Source: Gnetum montanum (Eukaryota; Streptophyta; Gnetopsida; Gnetales; Gnetaceae). From it: a DNA stretch of 64,000 bases. The number at the start of each line of letters is the position of its first letter. Within the stretch, counting starts at the first letter, position 1. The translations under genes were made by a program, and so were the position numbers. Below the pieces are notes generated by a model. That model saw only the letters and a list, made by a program, of their open reading frames with translations. It was not told the origin of the DNA and made no database searches. Below, in pieces: positions 23,045 through 34,210 of this stretch. The stretch spans positions 76,682 to 140,681 of the forward strand of contig MNCI01026491.1 in assembly GCA_015680685.1 (NCBI GenBank), read 5' to 3'.

Positions 23045-23340
23045 ATGGCAACCATACAACAACAGATTGGATCTGGAGGGAACGCTTAGAATGGATCAAT
23101 GCTGAAGCAGCTATGCAAGGAACAAGATGGATGGTTCTCTTACGGATAGACAACGAAAGGCGCAATGGTATTGGTAGTAGTAGACTTATTTTCTCTTCTC
23201 TCTTCTCTCTCCACTACCAAATAAGGCCTGATGTCAAATGTATAAAGTGTTCACTCTTGTTGTCGTGAATACCATTTTTGTCATGTTCTATAATGATGAT
23301 CCGTTCACATGTCATCCCATTCACCATTAGTTCCATTCAA
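23045..23340 (+). pseudogene. Stub of the third ORF in element A
   Basis: CAG/ATGGCAACC (ATG 23,045) corresponds to CAG/ATGGCACCA at 53,515 in element D. After about 250 bp the sequence jumps to the tail found downstream of the D ORF ('caagtcaataatcccatac' versus 'cattcaataatcccatat'). Thus nearly the whole ORF, including its domain and coiled coil, is deleted from A. Confidence 0.6.
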
Positions 23341-23379
23341 GTCAATAATCCCATACCTTCCCAATATTTTGTAAGGAAC

Positions 23380-23412
23380 TCAAGGATGAGTTTTTATTTA
23401 GTCATGGGGGTA
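23380..23412 (+). other. Polypurine region before element A 3' LTR
   Basis: 'ctcaaggatgag' and 'agtcatgggggta' immediately before the LTR. The same block precedes the 3' LTR of D (56,545-56,575), E, F and C (minus, 25,364-25,395). It would prime plus-strand DNA synthesis. Confidence 0.7.
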
Positions 23413-24216
23413 TGATGGGACGCGATATCACATGGACCGCGATATCGCATACACGATGTATCGTATGCGATATCGCATCTTCTCCTGAGATATCACATCG
23501 CGTCGCCAAATTTATAAATAAGAGGCAACTCTCCCTTGTTTCTCCATCTAGATCTAGACTGTAGTCAAACTTTTGTAGTTTTTCCTTTCCAGAGTTAGAG
23601 TAATTTCCATGTGCTCACAGTAGGAGTCCCAAAGTGAACAGATCTTTATTCGAGCAAATATTATACCTGAGCACAAGTCTGTGTATCGAAATAAAGATGA
23701 ACTTTTTGGATAAACATTGCAGTGCATGGACTAAGCTAAATAGGACTTTAATTAATGTTATTTACTACTTTCCTAATTAATCTCTCTCAACCCTCAACAC
23801 TCCTAAGTGCATTCAGTACAACCGCTTCGAGCACGTGCATTACGCTTGGTAATCCCAGCAATGAATAACGTTTGGTAATCCTAGAAGGTTACATCAGCTC
23901 AGGGTGCGAACGACAAGTGGGAACAAATACTGATGCTAGGTTAATTAAGGCTTAGTCAGTTAAAGTTAGTTACTTAGTCTCTTCACCCTTTCCTCCCTTA
24001 GCATAGGCAATAATACATAAAAGACATAAAAAATCACATATCTCAGACTTACATAACCATACAACCGTGACAAATACAAGTCTAGAAAGATAACGAATGA
24101 TTAACCTTAAGTGTTCCATAAGGTGTGTAGGCATTTAGTCTGCAAAGTTCGACCGGATCACACATGTAACACTTGTATTCATATGGTTGAGTGTAGGGGT
24201 ACCTTGCCACTCATCA
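23413..24216 (+). repeat. Element A 3' LTR (804 bp)
   Basis: It begins TGATGGGACGCGATATC and ends GCCACTCATCA, collinear with 14,268-15,088. It has a perfect 14-bp inverted repeat (GCGATATCGCATAC at 23,439-23,452 and its complement at 23,463-23,476). TATAAATA is at 23,513-23,520. Confidence 0.92.
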
Positions 24217-24221
24217 CACAA
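24217..24221. repeat. Target-site duplication of element A, right (CACAA)
   Basis: Exact match to 14,263-14,267. Confidence 0.9.
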
Positions 24222-24540
24222 CCAACACACCAAGAACCTCTTGTGGTCCCATAACTTGCAACTAGATCATGGACTACACAACTAGCGTAGCCTGCTACAA
24301 CATCCCAAAACTTAGACTAGGCATTCCAACTAATCCAAACCTTAACAGAAGAGGTGAAGCGGCCCAAGGCTGCCTCCTTTGAAATAGTTAAGATAGTGAA
24401 CTTCAACTAAGATGATCCCATAAGTCCTATTATCCCACCACTGACTCTACCTACTAGAATTCTGCTACCTTAATTCACCAAGTACAATAGTGAAGGAGAC
24501 CCTAATGTGCACCTAGTAACATTCAATTCTGAGTGCCTAC
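24222..24540 (+). pseudogene. gag: Tat gag, middle segment between elements A and C
   Basis: The reading continues from the left segment and contains LPTRILLP-x-FTKYNSEGDPNVHLVTF (24,440-24,520), the conserved entry to the Tat gag domain (PxFxxYDGTGDPxxHL in relatives). It ends with GAG TGC CTA C, which joins in frame to TA TTA CAA at 33,622 once element C and one CCTAC are removed. Confidence 0.8.
24536..24540. repeat. Target-site duplication of element C, left (CCTAC)
   Basis: CCTAC before the LTR at 24,541 is repeated exactly at 33,617-33,621. Confidence 0.9.
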
Positions 24541-25363
24541 TAATGAGCAGCAAGGTACCCCTATGCTTAACCATATGAATACAAGCATGTACGTGCAATC
24601 CAGTCGAACTCCACGGATGAACTAGTTGTGGCACCTAAATAGTGACACGTTGATCGTAGTTCACTGTCTTCCCACCTAGACTAGTATTTGCTTTATTACA
24701 TATGGTTTCGTCCAAAGTGAGGTGTATGATGTGATTTCTAACACTATGCTACTCCTAAAAATAATGAGAAATAATCTTGATTAAGTAAATAAGAAATATG
24801 AAGTAAAATCTAAGCTAGCATAAGTGCGATTAGCATCCATCCTTAATCATCCATATGCATCTTGAACTTCATGTACTACTTCTAGGATTACCAAGTGCAC
24901 ATTACTTAAGCACTACTAGATACACTACTAGGTTACCAAGTAGTTACACTTAAATGTTCGTGATTAAGATATACGCATTCTGTATTAATAATAGGAAGTG
25001 TAAATGATAATAAATGAAATATTAACTAGAAAAATAAAAGCTAAGTGAATGCTGCAATGATGGAGTAATTTTGATCTTTATTGTCGATCGTGTGCATGTC
25101 CAAGTATGTCACACTTGAACACAGGTTCCATATAATTACAAGCATCACACTGGAGGCAAGCACTTGGGAAAAGAACTAAAAATTGACAAAAAGACTAAAC
25201 CTAAAGACTTACAGAAAGGCTCCTCTCTGTGTGCTTGAATGCTATATTTATAGACTGACATAGGAATCATGATATCATATAGAAGATATCATATCTAGGC
25301 TGCAATATCGCATACCCAATATCATGTACCTAATATCGGGGCCTGGCAAACTATAATTCATCA
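24541..25363 (-). repeat. Element C 3' LTR (left, 823 bp)
   Basis: On the minus strand it starts TGATGAATTATAGTTTGCC and ends in CTCATTA (CATCA in the other LTR). TATAAATA is on the minus strand at 25,252-25,245. Its U3 carries GATATC/ATATCGCAT words like those of element A. Confidence 0.9.
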
Positions 25364-25395
25364 TACCCCCATGACTAAATAAAAACTCGTTCTTG
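25364..25395 (-). other. Polypurine region before element C 3' LTR
   Basis: Minus-strand 'tagtcatgggggta' directly before the LTR, preceded by 'tcaagaacgag', matching the regions in A, D, E and F. Confidence 0.7.
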
Positions 25396-25549
25396 AGTCA
25401 AAAAAATGAGGAACAATTTCATTTAATTACACAGTGGATAGGTATGGAATTACGGACTAACTATGGATTTCTTTATGCCACAGTGTGGGACTTGACAAAA
25501 TACAAATTGGGACACCAACACAAATTCAAAATTCAAAATTATTTGGAAC

Positions 25550-28332
25550 TCATGTGGTTCTTGGTGGATGTGTCTCCTCCATAGGCTTCTTCCCCTTATC
25601 CTGTGCTCTAGGCTTTGGAAATGGATACTTTTGAAGCAGCACCTGAAGCTTTTCTTCCTCTATTTAGGGATCATGTGTTGTCCATGCTGATGTTCCAATA
25701 TTTGATAAAGTCGACACCTCCCATGGACATGATAGTTGTGGAAACATCTGATTAGCTTTGATGTACTAGGTTGCAAAAAGCCATCGTTTCTCCTCGTAGG
25801 CTTTAGCTTTGTCTCTAAATTCTTGATAATCTGTAACCCATCAAGCTAAATTTATCCCAACATCTTTTAACCTTGGTAGCTAGCTTTTACCACCTCTAAT
25901 TAAGAATTTACTACCTCTAATTTCTACAGTGTCTTTTTGTGTTCAACAAACTCTGTTTCATATTTAGTGCAGGTGGCAACTACTTATTTTTCCAACTTGA
26001 TCCTCGAGCATCTTGTTGTTAACATGGCTAAGCTGCCATATTGTAGGTTTGCCAACTCCATGTATTCGGTGAAATCCTAGGTTTGCAAGTCTTAGCTCTT
26101 TAATTCTGCTTAGTGGACGAAGGCAAAAGTGTCCAGTATGGCCTACCAATCAATGTTTTGAGCACTAAAAGTGTTGATGTGGGTCTTAGCCATATGGATA
26201 TCTTTTTCAATGATCTACTTATACATCCCCACCTAGTCCTAGAAATGCTCCTTCAATTTTTCATGTCACTTAGCTTTGTTTTTCAATGCGCTTATTTCAA
26301 TTGTCATCTTCTGACGAATAGCATGTACCTCTTCCATTAAGAGGGTTTTATTCTCTCTGGTTAAGCGACTCATGTCTTGGTTGACTCTTATTAGTTGTTC
26401 TTGCATTTGTTGAAAATTTTCCCTAAGAACATTATTTTTTTTTCAATTGTTGTCAACTGAAGATTTTTGATAGCAAGGAGTTTATTTTCTTCCTATAAGG
26501 CTTTGAGTGTTTCTACATGTGCATATGTTTGAGCCTATACTTTCAAAGCATCCTAATCTGCCTTCTTCTTTTTCATTGCTACCTTTTTATTCTCCTCTAA
26601 TAATTTATTTAGTTCCTCTATCCTAAATGATTCTAGCTGATCAGCTAGAATAAGTTGGGATGGATCCCGTTGTTCAGCTTGTAGCGCAATAAAATTCTCT
26701 TGGAGTCTCCTCAACTCATCTTCTACGTGTTCGACCCTAACCTCAGCCATAAATAGCTTTCTCTTCATGGAAATGAGGTTTGATTGTGCCACTATGATAT
26801 CTTGGGGGATGTCAAACAAGGATGTCATTACTTGTCCTATTTGTAGCAAATGATCCAAAGCATCCTCATGTTCTGCAGGAGTGATTGAGGTGCTGGCTAG
26901 AACTTGAGCATCACGTGCTCCTATGAGATCTCCCAATGGCACAATAAGGACATTAAATAACTCTTTGATGTGGTTTGTGACCACTTCTGCTACTCTAGCT
27001 ACATCTTTGTGTTTCATGACCACTACTATGACACCTTCACCAGTTTCCAGTTATACTTGAAATGATGCAACATTCCCAGAAATCTGTTGTGACCAATGTG
27101 ACTCCCCTCCTCTTGTTTCTATCAAGACCTCACCCCTTTCATGATCGATTGAGATAGTGGACTATATGACATCATTGATTACATTGAAGAGATTGGCCTC
27201 ATCGCGACTTCTCCAACTAACCATTTCTACGATGGCCTGGAGATGGCTCATTGATAGCTAGTAATCTTACAGTGACAATGGTGGTTGGTCCTGTTGGCTC
27301 ATGGGTTGTGTGCTGGGCCTAGCTTCTTCTTGTTGACTAGGCCTTGTGTCTAGAAGTTGGCTAGGCTCAACTATTTAAGGTGTAGTGGGCTCGATGGTCT
27401 ACTCCTGTTTAGGCTTTAGTGTCTTACCAACATCTTTTCTGGGTGCTAGTGGTTTTAGTAATTTGGCATATGAAGCATTTTGAGCCTTTCTAAGAACATC
27501 ATTAGTGTACCCCAGAATTCCAGCACACTAGCATAGCTTCCTAATCAGACGTGGAAAGGGCAATGCAAACTTTCCTATCTTGCATTCTTTTAACCACCTC
27601 AATATTTCTATTAGATAAAAATGGGGCAAATTGACATCAATTTTGCTCATCAAGATTGTGCTTCCTTTGGCCGCATAGGTAGAGATCCTATTTAGCCCCT
27701 TCGTGGGGAAGATGTAATAGGTGCCAATTTTGAAATAAATTCTTTCTTCAAGGGTCAGTTCTCCATATGTTTTGTCTTTCTTGCCATACATCCTCTTTAA
27801 CCATATTTTTCTTACATCAGCATCAAAGCAGGTGGATAGATGAGCAACTTTGAACCCTATGTTTGCAAGATTCAAAACTTCTGCAAGCAGAGAAATCAAC
27901 TAAAATTCTACCAATGTCAACAGTGGTGCCTTCCTCTTTATTATGCCAAAATTAATAAGTTTTATCCAAATACCATTCTCCACTTTCTAAGAGGATAGAC
28001 CATAATGGAGATCCTTTGAGTTGATCTTTGACCAGCTCAAGAGAAAATTTGGTGAAAGGTCCAAAATTAAGTTCCATGATCACTGCAGCAAACATGGATC
28101 TTTCCTGACTGGCCTAAACACATTTTGGGGACAATATGAGATGTTGTCCTTATTCAGGTGCCCTACCTTCTCCACCTTCTACTTAATCAAATTATGCAGT
28201 AATAGGGGTTTCTTGTTGGATACTAAATGATTGTGCCTTCTGTTCTGCAAGAGGTCCTTGGTCTTTGCCTCTCCTTGGACATTTGGCTATACCTTGAGAG
28301 GATCCTCCTTATTATCCTCATTTAGGGAAAAT
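25550..28332 (-). pseudogene. Element C third ORF: transposon-protein-like domain plus coiled coil
   Basis: It starts just after the inferred acceptor; the first ATG is at 28,321. At 27,900-27,500 the protein shows KTYGELTLEERIYFKIGTYY, LNRISTYAAKGS and KFALPFPRLIRKLC, a pattern I associate with the 'putative plant transposon protein' domain (PF20167). A Ser/Pro/Gln linker follows. Then comes a long Glu/Lys/Leu-rich coiled-coil stretch (27,023-26,550, for example VEHVEDELRRLQENFIALQ) continuing past stops to about 26,200. A C-terminal block FATYIKANQMFPQLSCPWEV...HDP-x-EEEKLQVLL (25,770-25,620) is shared with D, E and F. Stop at 25,550. Isolated stops and frameshifts. No membrane segment is seen, so it is not an obvious envelope. 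Confidence 0.7.
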
Positions 28333-28592
28333 CTGTAATCACACCAGGATTAGTTATTAGTAAGGTCATTTAACAAAGTTTAATTATCTTATACCTTACT
28401 CATTTTCTTTAATAAATTTTGAATTCTTGTTTAGTATGATTTCAAAGTTACAAATGTTTCATAGAAATTCCCCTAAAAGTTTTAATGTCAAGCCTAATTT
28501 GATCAGGTGACTTCAATAATAATTTACATGATTTGGGTGAAGGAAGAAAATTAGTTTGGCATGCGTTCTTAACATTTCTTAATATTTCTTAC
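28333..28592 (-). other. Inferred intron in the third transcription unit of element C (260 bp)
   Basis: The donor GAG/GTAAGAAAT (28,595-28,584) and acceptor GTGATTACAG/ATTTT frame an AT-rich segment. Element D has GAG/GTAATC and TGATCACAG/ATGG at the same places, 294 bp apart. Confidence 0.6.
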
Positions 28593-28839
28593 CTCTATGA
28601 CATCCTTTAAGTGATAGTGAATTTTGAAAAAGTTATGCACAAATTCTACTGTACCCCTCCCCCTCGATTGAGTTGAACACTCTGGGTTTAAATAAGTTTG
28701 ATCAGAAGGGAAATTGGAGCATTAATGAGTGAGATAGTGATGGTTAAATGGTAGGTGTGCAATGCATGAAAAATCGTGGAACAAAATTGCAACAACTCCC
28801 CTCTCATCAACAGTTGAAAATGAGTTCCATGTGTGTGGG

Positions 28840-28916
28840 GGGCCCATATATATAGGTTTTGTTGACACGATATTGCATACGCAATAGTACAGACTCAATA
28901 TCATGTGTAGTGAAAT
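28840..28916 (-). promoter_or_regulatory. Internal U3-like promoter of element C
   Basis: On the minus strand: 'caatatcatgtgt'/'gatattg...gcatacgcaatatcgtg' words (28,869-28,915), then a TATATATA box (28,854-28,846). The same words in the same order precede the TATA box in this element's own LTRs ('gatatcatgtac...gcatac...gatattg'). It lies about 250 bp upstream of the inferred splice donor of the third ORF. Confidence 0.55.
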
Positions 28917-30320
28917 TGATGAATTTTCAAGTTTTCATGGCCAAAAATGAAGGATTTGAGATAGATTTGAAAGATCTAGGGTAATGTTAAGTAGACATTA
29001 AAGCACCAAAAGTGTAATGAAGTGGAATTATACAATGAAGTTGTTGAATAGGGTGAGGAAAAAGAACATGTAATGGTGCAAAGGAACATTTGGTTGAAAT
29101 GATGATAAAGGAAAGAATAAATTCAACAATGTAGTACTCAGAGGGTATCAAATGATGTGGTGGTGAGCAACAAGTACAAATGACAAAAGTCATGCAAGTG
29201 GATCCTCCCAAAAGTAGGTTCCAACCTATCATGCCCTTGCATAACCACACCTTCAAATGTCTTTAGGCACTAGAAGGGTTAAATGTAATCTGCACCAGTG
29301 CAACAAAATACACACATGTTAAATACCACTACAATGAGGTATGAATTCTATGCCATACAAGACACAAGTTTTAAATACTTGGACAGTGGGATGAGACAAA
29401 TCATAGAAGGGATTACAGAGATTGGAATGTGAGGTAACTTACTCTGGCACAATGAATCCAAAGTGTTGTGCATGATTAAGGTACTATTAGCCTTTTTCTC
29501 CAAGTCACAACCAAGTCCATACCTTTGATCAGTGACATCGCATTATTTCATCCCCATGATAGCTAACCATAAGAGCATCACAATAGCAAGGTGTACAATC
29601 ACTTGGCATTTTGCGCAAGAGATGAGTGATTTGAATTTGTTTGTAGCATGTTTTTCTTCATCTTTTCTTTACTATTTTTCTTCATTATTTTCTTTTTCTT
29701 CTTCTAGCCACTTTGGCTCTTTGTCTTTTCCAACAGTGATCTAGAGAAGCCGCTAACTTTCAGGCATGGATGCATTTTTTTCTAGTGGGACCCCCTAGAA
29801 TAGCATTGAGTTCCTTTATAAAGTGCCTTTTTCCCAACTCTTACTCCCATTTTTTGTTAGATCTACAAGGATCTTAATATAACCAAGCTGCATGATAGCA
29901 CCTACAGATGTCACCAAAGAGAATCCACAAGTCCCCTTGATGTCACACCCTTTTCATTCCCTCTTAGTTCATCACTCTTTGCTCTGGGCATAATGAGTAC
30001 AAATTTACTTTAAGTTTTAATGATAACAAGAATATTATCATACCCAAAGTAGAACCTCTTATTAATAGAATGGATGGGTTCATGTCATGGCTCATTGTCC
30101 AAATAATTAGTCCCTTATGACTCGATAGCATAGAAAAACACCTTAATCAACTAGTCACATGAGTATTTTATTCACATATGAGATTACCCACAAAAAGATA
30201 AAATGAAAAATTGAAAGATGAAAAATTAGAAAACAAAAATTTGGAAAACCAAAGAAAAGAAAAAACATTTACTAATCCTACTTGTTAAAATGGGGGATAT
30301 CCCCCATGACTAAACCTTTG
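28917..30320 (-). other. Element C post-pol-type leader (no gene)
   Basis: Collinear on the minus strand with 51,464-53,000 of D: 'gtcatgggggatatcccccat' (30,306-30,286) and 'gggaggatccacttgcat' (29,208-29,190) are shared. No coding signal. It directly follows the gag linker, marking the site where pol is missing. Confidence 0.6.
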
Positions 30321-32623
30321 ATCGTTGCAAGAATTAATAAATGGAAAGTCTGGATCCATGCATGTTGGAAATATTGAGGTTTGGTCATATCCAAACCACT
30401 AGGTGTCTTTTGGTATGGTGGAAGGAATGTACCCAAATTGGTATTCGCACACTTGGTTAAATTAGGCATAGTGGGGCAGATTATAAGATGTGACCATGTG
30501 ATAAGAACTTGACCCAACATGGCACCTGTGACCATAAAATAGTATGCAAGGATTGATATGTCTACAAGGTTGTTGGAGTGTTAATTGGTGGCCTAGATAA
30601 GGTAATAGGAGGCATTGAGTTCGAAGAAGAAGGTGCATCACCGTGTTGGGTTTGTGCTGAGTTGGAGGATGATGTGGTTCCAGAGTTGTGCTATCTCTTT
30701 CTATGACCATGCCTAAAGAAAGGATGGTTCCAACATTGTGAAGGATTCCCACTACTGTTGACAGTAGTAGCACAAGTAATGTTTGTGGGTTGTTGATGTG
30801 ATGCAAAATATTCTAGTACAATTGGTGGCAATGTAGAAGGAGGTGAAGGATGAGAATATTGAGAGTAAGGAGAAGTGTAAGGAACATGAGGTGGTGATCC
30901 CGTGGGAGAGGACATGGGTTGATGATACTTGAGAGAATAATAATGATGAGGTGAAGTAGAGGATGTTGATCTAGTTGGAGAAATAGGGTGTTGAACATAA
31001 TAAGCACTTGGTTTTGAATGGTATGAAGGGTGTGGCCAGTTTGATGATGGTCTCCCCCACAATAAGGGTTTTGCCACTATGGTTGAACACAGTATTTCCG
31101 TATGAAATCTGGATGTAGCATTCCCCCCCAATGCTCATGTAGATGTGACAAAATTGGGCATTGGCCTTTGGGGTGATCATACAGGCAAACATCGCATTCG
31201 TACTTATGATTTGCAGTTGAGCCCCTATCCTTATTTCCTTCAACCTCTCTTTCCAATTCTTGAATGGTGTTCTATCCTATTTCTCGATTTAGAATCCTTT
31301 GTTTGTTTTGGTTGTCAGAGTGACCTTGCATGGTTTTACCTCTAATGATGTTTGCATATTCTCCTCATTTTTCATGTACCCATTCCATCATCTCATTGAT
31401 CTTTACCTTGATTTCATCTAGTGATTTTAGTATTGGCAGAGATGAGGATGGTTCCACCTCCACGAAGTGAAGTGATTTCTTCTCTTCATGATCATGGACC
31501 TTTGTTATTTTAAGATTTTGATCCTGTTGAGATCTTTCAACATTCTTCCATTTGGCTATTTCTCCTTCTTCTTTAGCTAGCTACTTAATAAGCTCTTGGA
31601 ATTGATGGGTTCATAGTTCATATAGTTGACTTGGGGCATACATCCCTGGGGTCTCCCTTATTTCATTACAAAGCCCATCCATAATGTGACACATTAGCCT
31701 TTCCTCAAAGAACCCATGGCCTAGGTAGTTGTTTAACAATGAGTAATATCTTTCTAAGGCCATGTCCAAGGGTTCATGTTGTACTTGTTTTCATTCTTAG
31801 ATTTGTCTCCTCAAGGCTGACACTCTTGCACAGGTTTGATATCTTTCATTGAAGAGTTCTACCATTGTGGGCCAACGGTGAATTAATTTCAGCTTTAAAG
31901 ACCTATACCATACTTTTTCTTAGACAATGAGTATCATAGGGAAGAGCTTAAGTCTTTGCCACCCATTATCAATATTTTTCCATGCATAGGAATCGTAGAA
32001 GGCTTGTAAATGATGTAGATCTAAACCATAGTCTCCTGAGAACTTGGGAAAGTTGTTTAAATCAAGCCTGGTAGACATCTTTTCTTATGGTGCTTGCAGG
32101 GTATTTGAATAGCCTCTATTACATGCATTAGGATCTTAGTGGCCAACAGGGGTTCATCATCACTAAATAAGTCATGAGTTTATGAGTTGGGACGATGTTG
32201 TCTATGTTCATGTTGGCATCCTTGATTTTGGTTGTGGGTTCAATTTTTTTTTATACGCTAACCCCTTAAGGAATAGTCATCTATGTCGCAACTTGACGTT
32301 GAAAGAACATAGGAAGAGAGAGCACTAGAACACTCATCATGACTTTTGTAAGTCTCCCAATCATCCCCTGATGTACTCTTTCTAACCATTGAAAAGGTCC
32401 TAGGCCTTATGGGCCCCCTCATTCTATGGGATATCCCATCCTTACTAGAGGTGTCTAAGTTGGATGACAAGAGTCCTTAAGTATCATTGGGGTATCTATG
32501 AACATACGTAACTTCTACATAAGATTGAGTACTCCAAACTTCTTCTTCTTCATCAATTACATTGGTTCTCCAATAAATTGTCTCACAAGATGTTGCATTA
32601 TTGTTATCCTATGAGAGAGACAT
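30321..32623 (-). pseudogene. gag: Element C gag and Pro/Ser/Tyr-rich linker
   Basis: ATG at 32,623 opens MSLS with an acidic N-terminus that includes VIDEEEEVWSTQSYVEVTYVH. The gag core is at about 32,060-31,780: NNFPKFSGDYGLDLHHLQAF, KLFPMILIV, VWYRSLKLK and VELFNERYQTCAR, matching gag of A and D. A CDVCLYDHPKGQCP block (31,195-31,150) is the best preserved zinc-finger-like motif of the three elements. A long Pro/Ser/Tyr/His-rich linker follows (31,050-30,550). Frames carry several stops. No protease motif follows. Confidence 0.75.
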
Positions 32624-32738
32624 TGTTGTGCAATGTGTGTGACTCAATTGAATTTAAGTTCTTTTTCAAAACAATATATCATTAATACCTTGTTATAGCA
32701 ATCTTGTATGATATAACTAAGCTAGATAACTAGCACCA

Positions 32739-32756
32739 TCCCTGGCAATGGTGCCA
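32739..32756 (-). other. Primer-binding site, tRNA-Asp type (element C)
   Basis: Minus-strand TGGCACCATTGCCAGGGA, one base inside the LTR. It differs from the tRNA-Asp complement only at three G-to-A positions, two of them former CpG. Confidence 0.85.
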
Positions 32757-32757
32757 A

Positions 32758-33616
32758 TGATGAGTGGCAAGGTACCCCTATGCTCAACCATACGAATATG
32801 AGTGTGTATGTCTACTCGAACTCTGCGAATGGACTAGTTGTGGCACCTAGATAGTTATACGTTGATCGTAGTTTTCTATCTTCCCACTTGGACTAGTATT
32901 TTCTTTGTCACATATGGTTTCGTCTGGAGTGAGGTGTATGATGTGATTTCTAACACTATGCTACTCTTAAATACAATGAAAAATAATTTTGATTGAGCTA
33001 ATAAGTAATATGAAGTAAAATCTAAGCTAGCCTAAGTGCGATGAGAATCCGTACTTAATCATCCATACGCATCTTGGACATTGTGTACTACTTCTAGAAT
33101 TACCAAGGACACATTACTCGAGCACTACTAGATACGCTACTAGGTTACCAAGTAGTTACACTTAAATGTTTGTAATTAAGACGTACTCATTTCGTGTTAA
33201 TAACAGGAAGTGTAAATGATAATAAAGGAAGAATTAACTAGAAAAACAACAATGAATAATTAACAATTAAAAAAAATAAAAGCTAAGTGAATGTTGTAAT
33301 GATAGAGTAATCTCAATCTTTATTGTCGATCGTGTGCGTGTCTAAGTACATCACACTTGAACAAAGGTTCCGTACAATTACAAGCATCACACTGTGGGCA
33401 TGCACTTCAGAAAAGAACTTAAAACTAACTAAAAACTGACAAAAAAACTCGATCCAAAGACTTACCAAAAGACTCCTCTCTATACGCTTGCATTCTATAT
33501 TTATAGGATGACACAGGAATCATGATATCATGTAGATGATATCATATCTAGGCAACGATACTGCATACTCGATATCATGTACCTGATATCGGGGCCTAGC
33601 AAACTACAATTCATCA
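32758..33616 (-). repeat. Element C 5' LTR (right, 859 bp)
   Basis: Minus-strand start TGATGAATTGTAGTTTGC and end CCACTCATCA. The TATA box on the minus strand is at 33,505-33,498. It is collinear with 24,541-25,363 apart from a short A-rich insertion near 33,240-33,280. Confidence 0.92.
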
Positions 33617-34210
33617 CCTACTATTACAAGCATGGCCACACATCATCATATGCATTTTTGTGATGTCACTCACAGGCAAGGCACTAGACTAGTATCGTGC
33701 ATTACCCAAGGACTCTATCTTCTCTTTGGAGGATCTCTTGAGCCAATTTGTAACATGCTTCAAGTACAACTTAAAGCCTAAAACCACCTTGGATCAACTT
33801 ATGTAGATCATGCAAGGCTATCTAGAGCCCGTACAAAAATTTATCCAATGTTGAAGCACTTCATTGAATGAAATTTGAGAGTTAATAGCTAAGATGCACC
33901 TCTCATCCATCTTCAAGGGTGTAGTCAATGACTTCATCAAGTTAAAATTGTACTACTTGGCCTCACAATCTCTGAGCCAAGCCTTTGCCCAGACCAAAAT
34001 CATAGAGGACATAGCAGAAGCCAGCAAGGACCTAGCCTATGTGGCCTATAAAAACCTACATGCCAAAAAGGACAAGAATAAGGGGAAGCAAACTATAACC
34101 ATGGCAACTATGACCAAAGAGGCCAAAACATCCAACTCAAGGCCAACAGCCAAGACATCCAAGGCCCCAGCCAACAACCAAAATACTAGCCTTAGCATTG
34201 TAACAACTAA
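33617..34210 (+). pseudogene. gag: Tat gag, C-terminal segment
   Basis: Begins with the right CCTAC duplication (33,617-33,621). The translation gives FVMSLTGKALD-x-YRALPKDSIFSLEDLLSQFVTCFKYN (33,655-33,780), the core of the Tat gag (LxGxALxWFxxLPxxSIxSWEDLxxxF). A Lys/Ala/Thr-rich tail follows (KKDKNKGKQTITMATMTKEAK, 34,059-34,120), ending TAG 34,212. Few stops. With elements A and C removed, this rejoins the segments at 13,591 and 24,222 in one reading. Confidence 0.85.

Larger units (their letters stand above)
14268..24216 (+). mobile_element. Element A: complete Athila-like LTR retrotransposon, 9.9 kb
   Basis: Two LTRs (821 and 804 bp) with TGATG...CATCA ends, a tRNA-Asp primer site, gag, protease, RT, RNase H and integrase in Ty3/gypsy order, a ~1.6 kb post-pol leader, a stub of a third ORF and a polypurine region. 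It is bordered by a perfect 5-bp CACAA duplication and interrupts a Tat gag. RT wording (GGKWRVCIDFRLLN, DHFPLSFVDQVLD, MPFGLCNAP-like IPFGLCNAP) and the Asp primer site point to the Athila group. Coding frames carry many stops, so it is not autonomous now. By eye the LTRs differ at roughly one base in twelve over a 200-base stretch, mostly transitions. Confidence 0.93.
24541..33616 (-). mobile_element. Element C: complete but pol-less Athila-like element, 9.1 kb
   Basis: In minus orientation: 5' LTR (33,616-32,758), tRNA-Asp primer site, gag, Pro-rich linker, post-pol-type leader, U3-like internal promoter, intron, third ORF, polypurine region, 3' LTR (25,363-24,541). Perfect CCTAC duplications border it, so it transposed as a unit. 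Protease, RT, RNase H and integrase are all absent; the linker passes directly into the leader near 30,300. It would depend on enzymes from a relative such as D. It lies in a Tat gag 319 bp from element A. Confidence 0.9.

Noticed and set aside
22715-23089. 124-codon hydrophobic frame in element A as an env-like protein
   Set aside because: It runs through the non-coding leader and across the inferred splice acceptor; not conserved in C or D.
30278-31131. Overlapping minus-strand frames read as separate Pro/Ser/His-rich proteins
   Set aside because: They are frames of one low-complexity gag linker in element C, comparable to linkers in A and D.
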